DNA of 64,000 nt from Lachnospiraceae bacterium (GTDB lineage Bacteria > Bacteroidota > Bacteroidia > Bacteroidales > Muribaculaceae): assembly GCA_023663655.1 (NCBI GenBank), contig JAMPGZ010000007.1:1-64000 (forward strand), written 5' to 3'. The position numbers and the translations under genes are program-made. Shown here in pieces: positions 27,201-35,720 of the stretch. Within the stretch, counting starts at the first letter, position 1. Each line of letters opens with the position of its first letter. The notes under the pieces are model-generated. The model was given only the letters and a program-made list of their open reading frames with translations, was not told the DNA's origin and searched no databases.

Positions 27201-27536
27201 GTGCATACCGGTGACAACAACCTCCTCAAGCTGTTCCGACGATGATACAAGAGTCACCGTCATAAATTCGTTTGCGATGGGAACCTCCGCAGTCTTCATG
27301 CCGATATAGCTCACTGTCAAAGTTTTTGCGCTTGAAGGAATGCCGGTGATGGAGAATTTCCCGTCAATGTCGGTCGTGCCGCCCACACGGGTTCCTTTAA
27401 CCATCACTGTCGCCCCAAGTATCGGCTCATCGTCATCTGCCGACAATACGACTCCCGACACCGTGCGTGTCTGAGCTCCTATCGACGACATGGCGAAAAC
27501 CATCATGGTCAATAGCATTAAGAGACTTTTTTGCAT
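24210..27536 (-). CDS. SusC/RagA-family TonB-linked outer membrane transporter
   Basis: This 1108-residue protein has a signal peptide, then a carboxypeptidase D-like domain (about 25-100, GVVLSADDDEPILGATVMVKGT), a TonB box region EQLEEVVVTGMH, a plug with RSLEGRAAGVSVQNVSG and SIYGSSKPLWVVDGVIMED, and a 22-strand beta-barrel. It transports a substrate captured by the SusD partner. It is the first gene of the operon; a TATCTTTG -7 box sits at 27683-27690. The presence of a zinc metallohydrolase and DUF4302 lipoprotein suggests a peptide, protein or metal-linked substrate rather than a glycan, but this is inference. Confidence 0.92.
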   Translation of the reverse strand: MQKSLLMLLTMMVFAMSSIGAQTRTVSGVVLSADDDEPILGATVMVKGTRVGGTTDIDGKFSITGIPSSAKTLTVSYIGMKTAEVPIANEFMTVTLVSSSEQLEEVVVTGMHKMDKRLFTGAATKINAQDARISGMADISRSLEGRAAGVSVQNVSGTFGTAPKIRVRGATSIYGSSKPLWVVDGVIMEDVMNVSADDLSSGNAETLISSAIAGLNADDIESFDILKDGSATSIYGARAMAGVIVVTTKRGKTGQNSISYTGEFTMRLKPSYSTYNIMNSQDQMSVYQELQKKGYLNYAEIANASASGVYGKMYELITQYDPVNKRFMLENTPEARAQYLREAEYRNTDWFDELFSTSVMQNHSVSLSSGTEKAQYYVSASAMYDPGWYKQSAVQRYTANFNGNFNISDKVSFNLISNASFRKQKAPGTLGSDVDVVSGEVKRDFDINPYSFALNTSRTLDPNTFYTRNYAPFNISHELEHNYMKLGVNDFRLTGVLTYKPIRKLEFTLLGGLQSTTTRQEHYILDESNQAQAYRAMPSTDIRDKNKYLYTDPDDIFAVPITILPNGGIYERADRDMFKWDLRVSAKYNDVFNDNHIVNFYAGMETNSVDRHSTWFRGWGMQYNLGEIANYAYHAFKRGKEENTDYYTLTNTSERSAAFFANATYSYQGKYTLNGTIRYEGTNSLGKSRKSRWLPTWNISGSWNVHEESWFHDFEPTWSHLTLKASYSLTGDRPSVSNAYSIIKASNTWRPSTSTSETQLYLAELANSDLTYEKKHELNLGVSTGFFDNRINIDFDWYRRNNYDLIGIANTQGVGGQIRKFGNIASMKSHGVELSLTTRNIVTRDFTWTTNFIYSYNKNEVTDLKTTKRVIDLVAGNGFAQEGYPVRSLFSIPFMGLNDEGIPTFLDQDGNITTSGVYFQTSDPDKLGFLKYSGSMDPSDVGSFGNIFRYKGVSLNLYVTYSFGNVIRLDPVFRNTYTDLTATPKEFNNRWSVPGDERHTNVPVIASRRQNRNDSDLAFAYNAYNYSDIRIAKGDFIRMKEISVSYQFPAKATQALRVSKAMVKLQATNLFLIYADKKLNGQDPEFFNTGGVAAPVPKQFTLTVNLGF

Positions 27537-27682
27537 GGAAAATGAATAATAACTGGTTTTAATGTTAAATAATAATTATACACAATAAGTATTGACAAAA
27601 AAATCATATACGTCACATCGCCTTTGTAATACATTTTAAGCAAAAAGATGATTACATCTATTAATTTTTGTCTTTACAAAAA

Positions 27683-27690
27683 CAAAGATA
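27683..27690 (-). promoter_or_regulatory. -7 box upstream of susC
   Basis: TATCTTTG on the minus strand fits the -7 consensus and would give a leader of about 140 nt. The -33 element is weak. The rest of the 27537-27943 gap holds only this box and the terminator at 27880-27917. Confidence 0.5.
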
Positions 27691-27879
27691 TAGAAATTCC
27701 TCATGAGATAAGCACGCCATTAGTTAAAAGATGCTAACAGCATTGGTTAATCGCAATAAAAGCCATTATCGCAGGGCAAAGTGTCACTTTTTGAAAGAAA
27801 TTACCCTCGACAGCACACAAATTGAAAATTTCGCACAATCCGATGCGTCATTGACAAGGCTGTAACGGAGCAAAGCCGT

Positions 27880-27917
27880 AGATAAAAACAGCCCCGCACC
27901 TGATGAAGGCACGGGGC
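27880..27917 (-). terminator. Terminator of the fimbrillin operon
   Basis: Read on the minus strand, GCCCCG pairs with CGGGGC across a loop and is followed by a T-rich run (TTTTTATC). It lies just past the stop at 27944. Confidence 0.7.
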
Positions 27918-27943
27918 ATTATAGCAATCAATCAACGACTAAG

Positions 27944-29056
27944 CTAAAACATAGGCTTGTAATGATAGTCCTCCAGATTGCGTGTCACGGTGACACCATC
28001 AATCGAGAACTCAAGATTCACGTGTATGATTTTCTTAATCAATCCTTTTTGATCTGCGAATATTTCACGCAAGCTTCCGGAGCGGGTCACTACGCCCGAT
28101 TCTTTATAGACATCCTCCCCATCCTTTTTTGTCAGCACCACATACACGACTTCAAATCCCGGATTGTTGCCTGAAATAACGCCATTCATCGGGATAAGAT
28201 AAACCGATTTTCCAAAGATGTTTATCGGATCCTCCCCCTCTGAAATAACTACGGCAGTATCGGTGCAGTATCCATCGGCAGGATTATACACATACCCCGG
28301 AACCACATCCTCGATTTTCTTTCTATCCATATTCCGAGTCATCTCCAATGGCAATTCTTTGGTATAATAACCTCTCGTTCGACCCCAACTGCCGTCCGAC
28401 ATTTTGTATTCCCCATTCCTATAGAATCCCCATATACGGAATTCTTTTATCAGGAAACGGCAATATTTATACTCATCGCTATCCACTTCATCAAAAAGAC
28501 CACTATCGGCATTTGCCGTAAAATTAATCTTATTGAGCAGAGGAGTAAAACCTAACCGGAGGTTGCCGTTGGCTCCGATTCCATCGCCCGACAGTTCTCC
28601 GTTTTCAGCCTTGACCAAGGAATGAGCCTCATACAGCGGCTCCAATCCCGTCTTGCATTCGTGAGTAATTGTCGTAAACCAGTCGCCGAGTTTGTCATAT
28701 TCTTTATTATAGGGGAAATATCCGCGAAACTCCACCGTACCGTTCACGTGCCAATATTTGAGTGGCGAGTAGGTCCATGATGAACCGTCGAACGATACAA
28801 GCTGATTGTGCATGAAATTGGATACAAAGGGTGTCGCGCCGGCATCGCTTTGGGGCTTGTAGCAAGCAAACACTCCAACCCCGTCGCCTGTGCCGAACAC
28901 AGCGGGAGAAGCAGCTCTTGAGGGAAAACCGTCCCTCGGAGCCTCAACGGAAAATTTTATAGCACGTGCGTCGGTAATCTCCTCACCGGCTTCAGAGCAA
29001 CTGAAAAGCAACGCGGCAAGCGACAACCCTATAACTATATATCTAAATATTTTCAT
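27944..29056 (-). CDS. Fimbrillin-family lipoprotein
   Basis: This 370-residue lipoprotein (lipobox ALLFSCSEAG) looks like a fimbrillin of the Mfa/FimA type (PF13149-like). The block FGTGDGVGVFACYKP and the following WTYSPLKYWHVNGTVEFRGYFPYNKEY are characteristic; FimA-type subunits have such a Trp-rich, beta-sandwich N-terminal half. Three fimbrillin genes and two DUF5119 genes lie in one operon, so this one is probably a minor or tip subunit. Which subunit polymerises cannot be read from sequence. It is the last gene before a terminator. Confidence 0.8.
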   Translation of the reverse strand: MKIFRYIVIGLSLAALLFSCSEAGEEITDARAIKFSVEAPRDGFPSRAASPAVFGTGDGVGVFACYKPQSDAGATPFVSNFMHNQLVSFDGSSWTYSPLKYWHVNGTVEFRGYFPYNKEYDKLGDWFTTITHECKTGLEPLYEAHSLVKAENGELSGDGIGANGNLRLGFTPLLNKINFTANADSGLFDEVDSDEYKYCRFLIKEFRIWGFYRNGEYKMSDGSWGRTRGYYTKELPLEMTRNMDRKKIEDVVPGYVYNPADGYCTDTAVVISEGEDPINIFGKSVYLIPMNGVISGNNPGFEVVYVVLTKKDGEDVYKESGVVTRSGSLREIFADQKGLIKKIIHVNLEFSIDGVTVTRNLEDYHYKPMF

Positions 29057-29110
29057 GTCAATATCTCAGTTTTAGAGATTTTCGATTCTCTTTCGGCTAC
29101 AAGCCTACAC

Positions 29111-30214
29111 TCATTGTTTCTCTTCCGGCTTCCAATCGGTTTCAGATTCTTCCCAATCAGTAATGACCGGATCCACATCAACCGATTTAAGACCTAAACG
29201 CAGAGTGAACCAGTAGGCTTTCCCCGTTTCAAAATTGAAATCAAATGCAGTGGTGATCTCATTGTTGATTGTAATTCCGCCGGCAGCGAGATTATCATCG
29301 ACAGTCGCAACATCGTAGTTCACGGTAATAGCTACCGGCACAGCCTTATTTGACGGAATGAGCATAAGATACTTTCCATTTGCCGTCAGATTGGACATCT
29401 TTGTCCCGGCGGCATTGGTTATCACATTGCTGCCTGCGATGAAATCCCCGGTTTCAAACGGATATTCCATCTTTTCAGCCACTATGTTTTCCCACTTGCC
29501 TGAAGCCAAATTCAAGTCGCCCGAAGAGCCAAGCGATGATGACGAGAATACCACACTGTTGATTGTGAGAGTCGTGGCAGCATCGATAACCTCATCGGCA
29601 ACGATCCGGAAGCCAACTCTCGACAACGCGTGCCTGAAATTGAACTGCACCTGAGCAACCCTCTCGAGATTGACTGTTTTTTCAGCATCGGCATAAAGAA
29701 AATCAATCTGCTTATCAACATCAATATCCATCTTGAAAGTCACTTTCGGACTTCCCGACACCTCCTTATCGGTAATCCCGGTAATTCCGGTCTTACCAAA
29801 CGTGGCTGCATGAGGAGCATACGCAAAAAACGACACCTTACCCCCAGGCCAGGATTTATCCTGATCATAAGACCAAGAACCTGCACCGACAGCACCCGAA
29901 CTTGCAGCTTTCCACCACACTTTCTGATTGTACATGAAATCGGAGGTAAAACCCTCGGTGGCATCGGGATTGAAATCATCAGCGCCTGTATTGGAGGCAA
30001 ACACGCCGAAGCCCATCTTTTTTAAGTCATCGATATTTGCCACCGAAGCGCGCGACTCGTATGCGTCGCTTATGTAGGCGCCAAACACGATAGAATTACC
30101 GTTGCCATAATCAGGCTCATCGCCTTCACCGGAGCAACTGCTCAGTGAAAGCGCCGCAAAAACGGTCAACGCTATCCATCCGTTGGTTTTATGTTGATAT
30201 TTCAGCTTATACAT
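29111..30214 (-). CDS. Fimbrillin-family lipoprotein
   Basis: This 367-residue lipoprotein has a signal peptide with lipobox SLSSCSG, so it is exported by the lipoprotein route as fimbrillins are. Blocks such as GFGVFASNTGADDF, DKSWPGGKVSFFAYAPHAATF and NFRHALSRVGFRIV match the Mfa_like_1 fimbrillin fold. RASVANIDDLKK contains an Arg that may serve as a maturation cleavage site, as in gingipain-processed fimbrillins. It stands about 20 bases downstream of a DUF5119-type gene on the same strand. Confidence 0.82.
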   Translation of the reverse strand: MYKLKYQHKTNGWIALTVFAALSLSSCSGEGDEPDYGNGNSIVFGAYISDAYESRASVANIDDLKKMGFGVFASNTGADDFNPDATEGFTSDFMYNQKVWWKAASSGAVGAGSWSYDQDKSWPGGKVSFFAYAPHAATFGKTGITGITDKEVSGSPKVTFKMDIDVDKQIDFLYADAEKTVNLERVAQVQFNFRHALSRVGFRIVADEVIDAATTLTINSVVFSSSSLGSSGDLNLASGKWENIVAEKMEYPFETGDFIAGSNVITNAAGTKMSNLTANGKYLMLIPSNKAVPVAITVNYDVATVDDNLAAGGITINNEITTAFDFNFETGKAYWFTLRLGLKSVDVDPVITDWEESETDWKPEEKQ

Positions 30215-30235
30215 ACTCTTTTCTGAAAAACAATT

Positions 30236-31270
30236 TTATATCGGCATATTGAAATCGATATGCTCATCCCAATCGTTGAACCACACATCGACTCCGCCTC
30301 CGTTGCCACTGTATGGCGGCAATGCCGGATCGAGCCGCAATTCAAGATAGAGGTCGAGATTGTCACCCCTGCCCGCAGCTGCGGGTACCGGCTCTTTGAT
30401 AAGATGCCCCACCGGGATATCATATCTCTTGACTGTTTTACCGTCGGCAAGCAATGCCTGGATTTCAAGCCGATTTTCCTCAGGCGTTCCATTATGGTTT
30501 GCCGGCAATCCGAAACATCGCACATCGGCTTTTACAAGCCCTTCTCCCTGCAAAGATGATGAGCGGGAGCATATCCAATCATCAGCTTCCACGAGGTGAG
30601 TCACTGTCACAGTATTATCATTGGGCGAATCGGCGACAAAACGCCGTCCTGCAGCAAAACCGCTTATTGCTCCACGCACGGCAAGCAGATTGCCTATATT
30701 GTCGATGTGAACAGTCACATGAAGTGTGTAGATTATATTCTTCGGGCGAAGTGTCCCTATGACTTTCACGTCATCAGCAACCGGATCAACGGCAGTTGTC
30801 ATGATTGTGTCAACCGCAAGCCATTCGGGTTGACCGGCTACATAACTGTCGCTTCCGGCAACACCGTCATACCATTTTGACGGAGCAGATTCATCAGCAT
30901 ACGCCTCGGCGGTCTCCACATCGTCAAGTCCACGGAAGCTGATGTTGACAAACTCCTCTTCGGTGAGATTGAACACAGTTGCCCAATGCCGTCCCGAAGA
31001 AAGACGAGAAGTGATGCCGGTGACATCATTGTCAATCACCTGCACCATATCTCCGGTTTCAATGTGATGAAACAATACAGTCATTCCCGCAGGCACGCTC
31101 TTTCCGTAGCCGCTCCAGTCGACCTCGATGCGTGAGAGTGATTTTTTTTCGTCACTATCTACTGTGTCATCACATGATGTGAAACTAACACACAACACAA
31201 CAAGCATGGAGCGCAACCAATAATTGCACCACCATGCTTGAAGTCTGTATTGTGAGTCGAGAACAACCAT
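30236..31270 (-). CDS. DUF5119-type fimbria-associated lipoprotein
   Basis: This 344-residue lipoprotein has a lipobox FTSC near residue 33, preceded by an unusually long and Trp-rich start. An ATG at 31207 is possible but would leave almost no charged n-region, so the longer start is kept. After it, SLSRIEVDWSGYGKSVPAGMTVLFHH matches the DUF5119 family, which sits in fimbrillin operons. Such proteins are thought to be accessory or minor subunits. The gap to the fimbrillin upstream is only ten bases. Confidence 0.7.
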   Translation of the reverse strand: MVVLDSQYRLQAWWCNYWLRSMLVVLCVSFTSCDDTVDSDEKKSLSRIEVDWSGYGKSVPAGMTVLFHHIETGDMVQVIDNDVTGITSRLSSGRHWATVFNLTEEEFVNISFRGLDDVETAEAYADESAPSKWYDGVAGSDSYVAGQPEWLAVDTIMTTAVDPVADDVKVIGTLRPKNIIYTLHVTVHIDNIGNLLAVRGAISGFAAGRRFVADSPNDNTVTVTHLVEADDWICSRSSSLQGEGLVKADVRCFGLPANHNGTPEENRLEIQALLADGKTVKRYDIPVGHLIKEPVPAAAGRGDNLDLYLELRLDPALPPYSGNGGGVDVWFNDWDEHIDFNMPI

Positions 31271-31280
31271 CTATTGAAGG

Positions 31281-32558
31281 TTAGTTCATCGGAGTCTCAA
31301 GATCCTCTTGAGGATTATCGTCGCTAGTCCAGTCAGAAACAGTCACGCTGAATGTGATGGGATCGTCAAGCACCGGATGGCCGGGTTTTTTGTCATCGGG
31401 GCGTTTCTCACCTTCAGGAATTCCATCAGGAAGTGGTTCAGGAGGATAAACACCGGCACCACTGTTTCTACCGCAGAATTCAAGAGTGTACACATATTTC
31501 TTGCCGGGAAGCCATGTGCCTTCGATGGGAACACATGAATAGCCATAGGCATCTTCCTTGAATGTGTGTCGACCACTCTCATCACTTGTGACAGGGAACA
31601 ATTGGTGAACGTGACCAACAACCGTAGTGCCATCTGAACCATATAGAGGACCTACAGCAGTATCATTGTCAGTAGCATCAAATTCATGCTCGGTCTCTAC
31701 TCGGCAAAGGACCAAAATATAAGCTCCAGGCTTAGCGTCTCGAGCACTTGAAGATATATCAGAAGCCTCCATAAGGTTTTCAAACACATACTTGTTGAAA
31801 GTCTGCGGAAGCAACATCAGACTTGAAGTATTGGCCTTATTGCCAATAACATCTATACCGGCACCCAATCTTGTAGGTTCTCCAAGCAAACGACCATAGT
31901 TCGCTAAAGTATTGGTTCTCCATCCCATATAGTCATCTTGGTCTTCACCGAAAATAAATTCGCCCTTTGAATCTACATTTACAATCCAAGCTCCTTTTAC
32001 CTTGACTACACGACCCTTTTCGTAGCCATCACCCTTTTTAATCTTTACCTCAATCTGCGACAAAGCGTGACGGAAAACTAGTGGCACCTGCATACCGCTT
32101 GTATTATCGCGCTCAGCTCTGGTATATGCCACCACAAGATCTTTATGATCCTTACCACCATTCACCATATCTGAAGCAACAGTGAAATTAGACAATGTCT
32201 GCGCTTCTACAGTAAAGTTAGGCTTTATCTCAATATTTTCCGGACCGTATGCCCAAAAGCTGATTCTTTTGACATCCATCGGCCAGGTGATTTTACTTTC
32301 AAGCTCATAATCTCCGCCACCTGTTGATTTCTTTTTTGCCATAAGACCTTTGATAAACAGATTGGAGTAACCTTCGGCATCGGCATAAACCTTGAAACTG
32401 TTAAGATTTTCAAGATTTGTCTCAGTTGCACGGCTCACTTTTGTAGTGAATGTGATTTCTTCACCGGAGTAGATCTCTTTCAGCTCGTCATTAGTACATG
32501 AAACAAGCCCGAGAGCAACTACAGAAGCAAGACTTAGAAGTTTTGTTTTCGATTTCAT
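31281..32558 (-). CDS. Fimbrillin-family protein
   Basis: This 425-residue lipoprotein (lipobox GLVSC) has the Mfa_like_1 fimbrillin pattern: ITFTTKVSRATETNLENLNSFKVYADAEGY, then TWPMDVKRISFWAYGP and VFRHALSQIEVKIKKG. The SRATE site could be the Arg-type cleavage point for fimbrial maturation. The C-terminus carries a Pro/Asp-rich tail before the final beta strand, ITFSVTVSDWTSDDNPQ. It is the largest fimbrillin of the locus and may be the major subunit. It lies downstream of a DUF5119 gene. Confidence 0.82.
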   Translation of the reverse strand: MKSKTKLLSLASVVALGLVSCTNDELKEIYSGEEITFTTKVSRATETNLENLNSFKVYADAEGYSNLFIKGLMAKKKSTGGGDYELESKITWPMDVKRISFWAYGPENIEIKPNFTVEAQTLSNFTVASDMVNGGKDHKDLVVAYTRAERDNTSGMQVPLVFRHALSQIEVKIKKGDGYEKGRVVKVKGAWIVNVDSKGEFIFGEDQDDYMGWRTNTLANYGRLLGEPTRLGAGIDVIGNKANTSSLMLLPQTFNKYVFENLMEASDISSSARDAKPGAYILVLCRVETEHEFDATDNDTAVGPLYGSDGTTVVGHVHQLFPVTSDESGRHTFKEDAYGYSCVPIEGTWLPGKKYVYTLEFCGRNSGAGVYPPEPLPDGIPEGEKRPDDKKPGHPVLDDPITFSVTVSDWTSDDNPQEDLETPMN

Positions 32559-32624
32559 GATTCTTATTTTAATTTGACAAATTTATTTCTATAGCATCTT
32601 GATATCCACATCCTCCGCTTCACC

Positions 32625-33518
32625 CTAGTCGTCAATCGCAGGGGTGACGGTTTCGCCTTCTTTAGGCAGGGTGAGCCCATCGATCCTGATGTAGATATTC
32701 TTGTCGTCGGGAGCATTATGCACCTGATCGGTTACCTCAAAGTTGAAATAGACCTTGCCCGATGTGTAGATTGACAGAATGTGGGGCACGGCATTGTCAT
32801 CAGGACAGTGACCGAATGTCAAGAACCGAGCTTCGATAGTCCTGTCGTCCTTACGGTCGACCGAGAACGGCACTGTCACCGGTTTTCCGGCTGCGGCACT
32901 GCGGCTTATATTAAGGCGCTCAGACAAACCCGACAAAGCGGCACTGATGTCCATGTTGTCACGCAGATTCTCGACATTGACCACCTCGACGGTGTAGTGA
33001 GCGGTTGCCTCCTCGGGATATAATTCCAGCACCTGCCCTTTCTTGTCGCGCTCGACCATTATATACTCGTGTTTTCCTGCCCACACTGTTTCGGCAGTAG
33101 CTTTCACAGGCTCTTTAGCCGAAACCTCGGGACGCGGCGGCGCCTTCATGTCACGCGACATCGGAGCCAACAGCGATTCATCATTAGTGATGAGCCCATA
33201 GAGGTCATAGTTGTCTATATCCTCATTTACGGTTTCCATCTCCCCATTATGGAAGAGAACCTTGTACTCACCCTCCTCAACCTTGACTATGCCGCCATCG
33301 CGCGAGGAAAATTCTCGGCGGGCGACGTGCTTGCCGTCAAGCGAGAAGAAGTTTACGACCATTGTGTTGGGGTCGGCATCGGGTGCCGCATCCCATTTGA
33401 ATTTTACGTTTATCTCAACGCTATGACCATGGTCATAGCACAAGTCCTTGTGCTCGCAGCCTGTCATGGCAACAGCACAACTGAAGATGAGGAGAAGACG
33501 GGAAATGACGGAATTCAT
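32625..33518 (-). CDS. DUF5119 family lipoprotein
   Basis: This 297-residue lipoprotein has a lipobox MTGC followed by EHKDLCYDHGHSVEINVKFKWD, the DUF5119 hallmark (HKDLC-x-D-H). It also has a GGIVKVEEGEYKVLFHNGEMETV block. In related loci these proteins accompany fimbrillin genes and may form the base or anchor. The gene overlaps the DUF3575 gene by four bases, so the two are translated together. Confidence 0.85.
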   Translation of the reverse strand: MNSVISRLLLIFSCAVAMTGCEHKDLCYDHGHSVEINVKFKWDAAPDADPNTMVVNFFSLDGKHVARREFSSRDGGIVKVEEGEYKVLFHNGEMETVNEDIDNYDLYGLITNDESLLAPMSRDMKAPPRPEVSAKEPVKATAETVWAGKHEYIMVERDKKGQVLELYPEEATAHYTVEVVNVENLRDNMDISAALSGLSERLNISRSAAAGKPVTVPFSVDRKDDRTIEARFLTFGHCPDDNAVPHILSIYTSGKVYFNFEVTDQVHNAPDDKNIYIRIDGLTLPKEGETVTPAIDD

Positions 33519-34792
33519 CGCTCACCTCCTTTCCTATGCTTCAAGCTGCCGATGTACCACACCAACGACACCTCAGCCTTGGTGGGTCCGAACCAGTTAA
33601 GACGGTGGGTGGAATCCCACACGTAGCAACCATCGGCAGGATGATATTTCTTATATTCGCCACCAAGATAGCCGAATCCTATCGTGAAGTCGATATTGAT
33701 GCGGGAGCTCACCGGAAGCGAGTAGCCGTATGACACACCGGCACCCCATGTCCAGCGACCACCCTGATAGCCCTTGCCGCCAAACTCGAAATCATAGGTC
33801 AGCATCTGACCATAGACACCCACATGATGCCCTGAGAGCAACTGACGATTCCGCGAGCCAAACCATCGGCGCACACCAAGCTCACCGCCATACACGCGCC
33901 AGTAACGGTGACGAACATTACGGCTCCACCACGCATACATCCATGAAGCTTCAACCGACCAGTCGCGACCCAATGGAACGGTAATGCCGAGATTTGGTAT
34001 CATAGCGGCATCATAGAGAAGATTGGTAGTGACGGCAAACGGAAACATCTTTCCATGCTCTGCCCCATCCTCGTAATCCATGACCGGAACCGGCGGAGCA
34101 ATCGCCACCGTATCAGCCACGGCAATCATGTCAGATGATTGATCGACAGTCGATGTGCTGTCAGCCGATGTGCTGTCAGTCGCTATATCAACCGATGGTT
34201 GAGCGGGAAGTATCTCCCTTTCCCATATCACATCGGCACGTGCCATTCGCAATGGCGGGAAAGTATTTTTTTGTAGATAATTGTAGACGCTCCGTGGCAA
34301 AATCTGCCATAATTGCCGCTTTGAGCCATGACCTGAGCCGGCGGCATCAATGCGCTTGACGGCTTCTTTCATGTCGCTTCTAACGGAAAACACACTGTCA
34401 GTGTGCATTTTTTCAGTCAGCCCCTCCCAGTCGGCGCCAATAGAACTTATCTGTATCAAAGAATCGGAACAGAGGCTCAATGACGAAATCCATTCGGCAA
34501 GACTTTCCGCCCTGCGCCGTGAAAGCTTATCATTGTAGGAAGAGAGACCTTCGGGGGAAGCCGCTCCGCTGATGCGTATGGATTTTATGACCGCCGGCAA
34601 TGAATCACACGCCATGACGCTATCCATTCTTGCGGCAAACTCTTTGAGAGCCTTGCCGTTATCATAAAGTTCCGTATTAATTTTATCGCCGCTCTTAGGG
34701 AAATATACGCACACAGAATCAGTGTATTGCCATGCCCATGCTGCACAGAAATTCACCACTATAGCCAAAGACAATATTGTTCTGCACTTCAT
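33515..34792 (-). CDS. DUF3575/OmpA-like outer membrane protein of the fimbrial operon
   Basis: This 425-residue protein has a signal peptide, then an OmpA/MotB-like region (ISGAASPEGLSSYNDKLSRRRAESLAEWI, about 75-105), and a C-terminal eight-stranded barrel typical of DUF3575 (TNLLYDAAMIPNLGITVPLGRDWSVEASWMYAWW onward). DUF3575 proteins open fimbrillin operons in Bacteroidales and may anchor fimbriae to the outer membrane or peptidoglycan. It is the first gene of six on the minus strand. A TAATTTTG -7 box (34824-34831) lies about 30 bases upstream. Confidence 0.85.
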   Translation of the reverse strand: MKCRTILSLAIVVNFCAAWAWQYTDSVCVYFPKSGDKINTELYDNGKALKEFAARMDSVMACDSLPAVIKSIRISGAASPEGLSSYNDKLSRRRAESLAEWISSLSLCSDSLIQISSIGADWEGLTEKMHTDSVFSVRSDMKEAVKRIDAAGSGHGSKRQLWQILPRSVYNYLQKNTFPPLRMARADVIWEREILPAQPSVDIATDSTSADSTSTVDQSSDMIAVADTVAIAPPVPVMDYEDGAEHGKMFPFAVTTNLLYDAAMIPNLGITVPLGRDWSVEASWMYAWWSRNVRHRYWRVYGGELGVRRWFGSRNRQLLSGHHVGVYGQMLTYDFEFGGKGYQGGRWTWGAGVSYGYSLPVSSRINIDFTIGFGYLGGEYKKYHPADGCYVWDSTHRLNWFGPTKAEVSLVWYIGSLKHRKGGER

Positions 34793-34823
34793 TATTAAAC
34801 CTGAGTATGTGTTATTCCCGCTG

Positions 34824-34831
34824 CAAAATTA
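34824..34831 (-). promoter_or_regulatory. -7 box of the fimbrial operon
   Basis: TAATTTTG on the minus strand lies at a suitable distance before the ATG at 34792. The -33 part is unclear, so the assignment is partial. Confidence 0.5.
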
Positions 34832-35012
34832 TATCTTTTTATCTTAACAATTGTACAAATTAGACACAAATTATCAATATTTAACACATTTAACACACAA
34901 AATCAACAACTTTTTGCCAAAAGCGTGTTAATCAGAGTATAACAGTAATTTTTCATGCCCAAAATCTTGGTTCAGCGCGAACAGCCATGCAACACTAACC
35001 ACTATTGGCTAC

Positions 35013-35047
35013 AAAAAAATGCCGCGCACTGTGAAGTGACGCGGCAT
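35013..35047 (-). terminator. Terminator of the rubrerythrin gene
   Basis: Read on the minus strand, ATGCCGCGTCACTTCACAG pairs in part with TGCGCGGCAT and is followed by seven T. It lies 25 bases past the stop at 35072. Confidence 0.85.
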
Positions 35048-35071
35048 CATCAGCTTAAAGAAGCTCTTATA

Positions 35072-35626
35072 TTATTTCTTTGCGAAATGACGGTTGTAAA
35101 GACCTTGGAAACCTTGACCGTGACGAGCTTCGTCCTTTGCCATTTCATGAACGGTGTCATGGATAGCGTCGAGGTTAAGTTCTTTAGCACGACGAGCGAT
35201 GCGCATCTTGTCGGCATTCGCGCCTGCTTCAGCAGCCATACGCTTTTCAAGGTTGGTCTTGGTGTCCCAAACGTGTTCGCCAAGAAGTTCAGCAAATTTT
35301 GCTGCGTGTTCAGCTTCCTCAAAAGCGTAACGCTTGAAAGCCTCGGCAACATCAGGATAGCCTTCACGGTCAGCCTGACAAGACATGGCGAGATACATAC
35401 CTACCTCCATGCATTCACCATTAAAGTGGGCGGTAAGGTCCTCTTTCATTTGATCATCGGTATCTTTAGCCACGCCGATTTCATGCTCAGTCACGAATTG
35501 AAGAAGAGGATTGTCTTCCAGTTCCTTAAACTTGCTTGCAGGAGCGCCGCAAAGAGGACACTTTTCGGGAGCTTCATCACCTTCATGAACGTAACCGCAT
35601 ACGGTACAGATAAATTTCTTTTTCAT
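35072..35626 (-). CDS. Reverse rubrerythrin (NADH peroxidase type)
   Basis: This 184-residue protein reduces hydrogen peroxide to water with electrons from NADH via rubredoxin-type carriers, protecting anaerobes from oxygen. The rubredoxin-like domain is at the N-terminus: C7, C10, C23 and C26 ([19 protein letters not shown]). The ferritin-like di-iron domain follows, with [20 protein letters not shown] and [13 protein letters not shown] supplying the Glu and His ligands. The domain order (rubredoxin first) marks the reverse type. A promoter with TACATTTG at 35686-35693 and CTTG at 35713-35716 sits upstream. Confidence 0.92.
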   Translation of the reverse strand: MKKKFICTVCGYVHEGDEAPEKCPLCGAPASKFKELEDNPLLQFVTEHEIGVAKDTDDQMKEDLTAHFNGECMEVGMYLAMSCQADREGYPDVAEAFKRYAFEEAEHAAKFAELLGEHVWDTKTNLEKRMAAEAGANADKMRIARRAKELNLDAIHDTVHEMAKDEARHGQGFQGLYNRHFAKK

Positions 35627-35685
35627 TTTAATCTAATTTTAAGTTTCGCTATATTTATATATTCTTGAATCTTGGTTCAATGTTA

Positions 35686-35716
35686 CAAATGTAACCAAAA
35701 AAAATCAATTACCAAG
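35686..35716 (-). promoter_or_regulatory. Promoter of the rubrerythrin gene
   Basis: CTTG (35713-35716) and TACATTTG (35686-35693) are separated by 19 nt on the minus strand, giving a leader of about 55 nt. Confidence 0.6.
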
Positions 35717-35720
35717 AAAA

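Noticed and set aside
31207..31270. Shorter start of the DUF5119-type gene
   Set aside because: Starting at 31207 would leave a signal peptide without a charged n-region; the longer form is kept, though not certain.
34955..35668. Plus-strand frame opposite the reverse rubrerythrin gene
   Set aside because: The rubrerythrin cysteines, iron ligands, promoter and terminator all support the minus strand.
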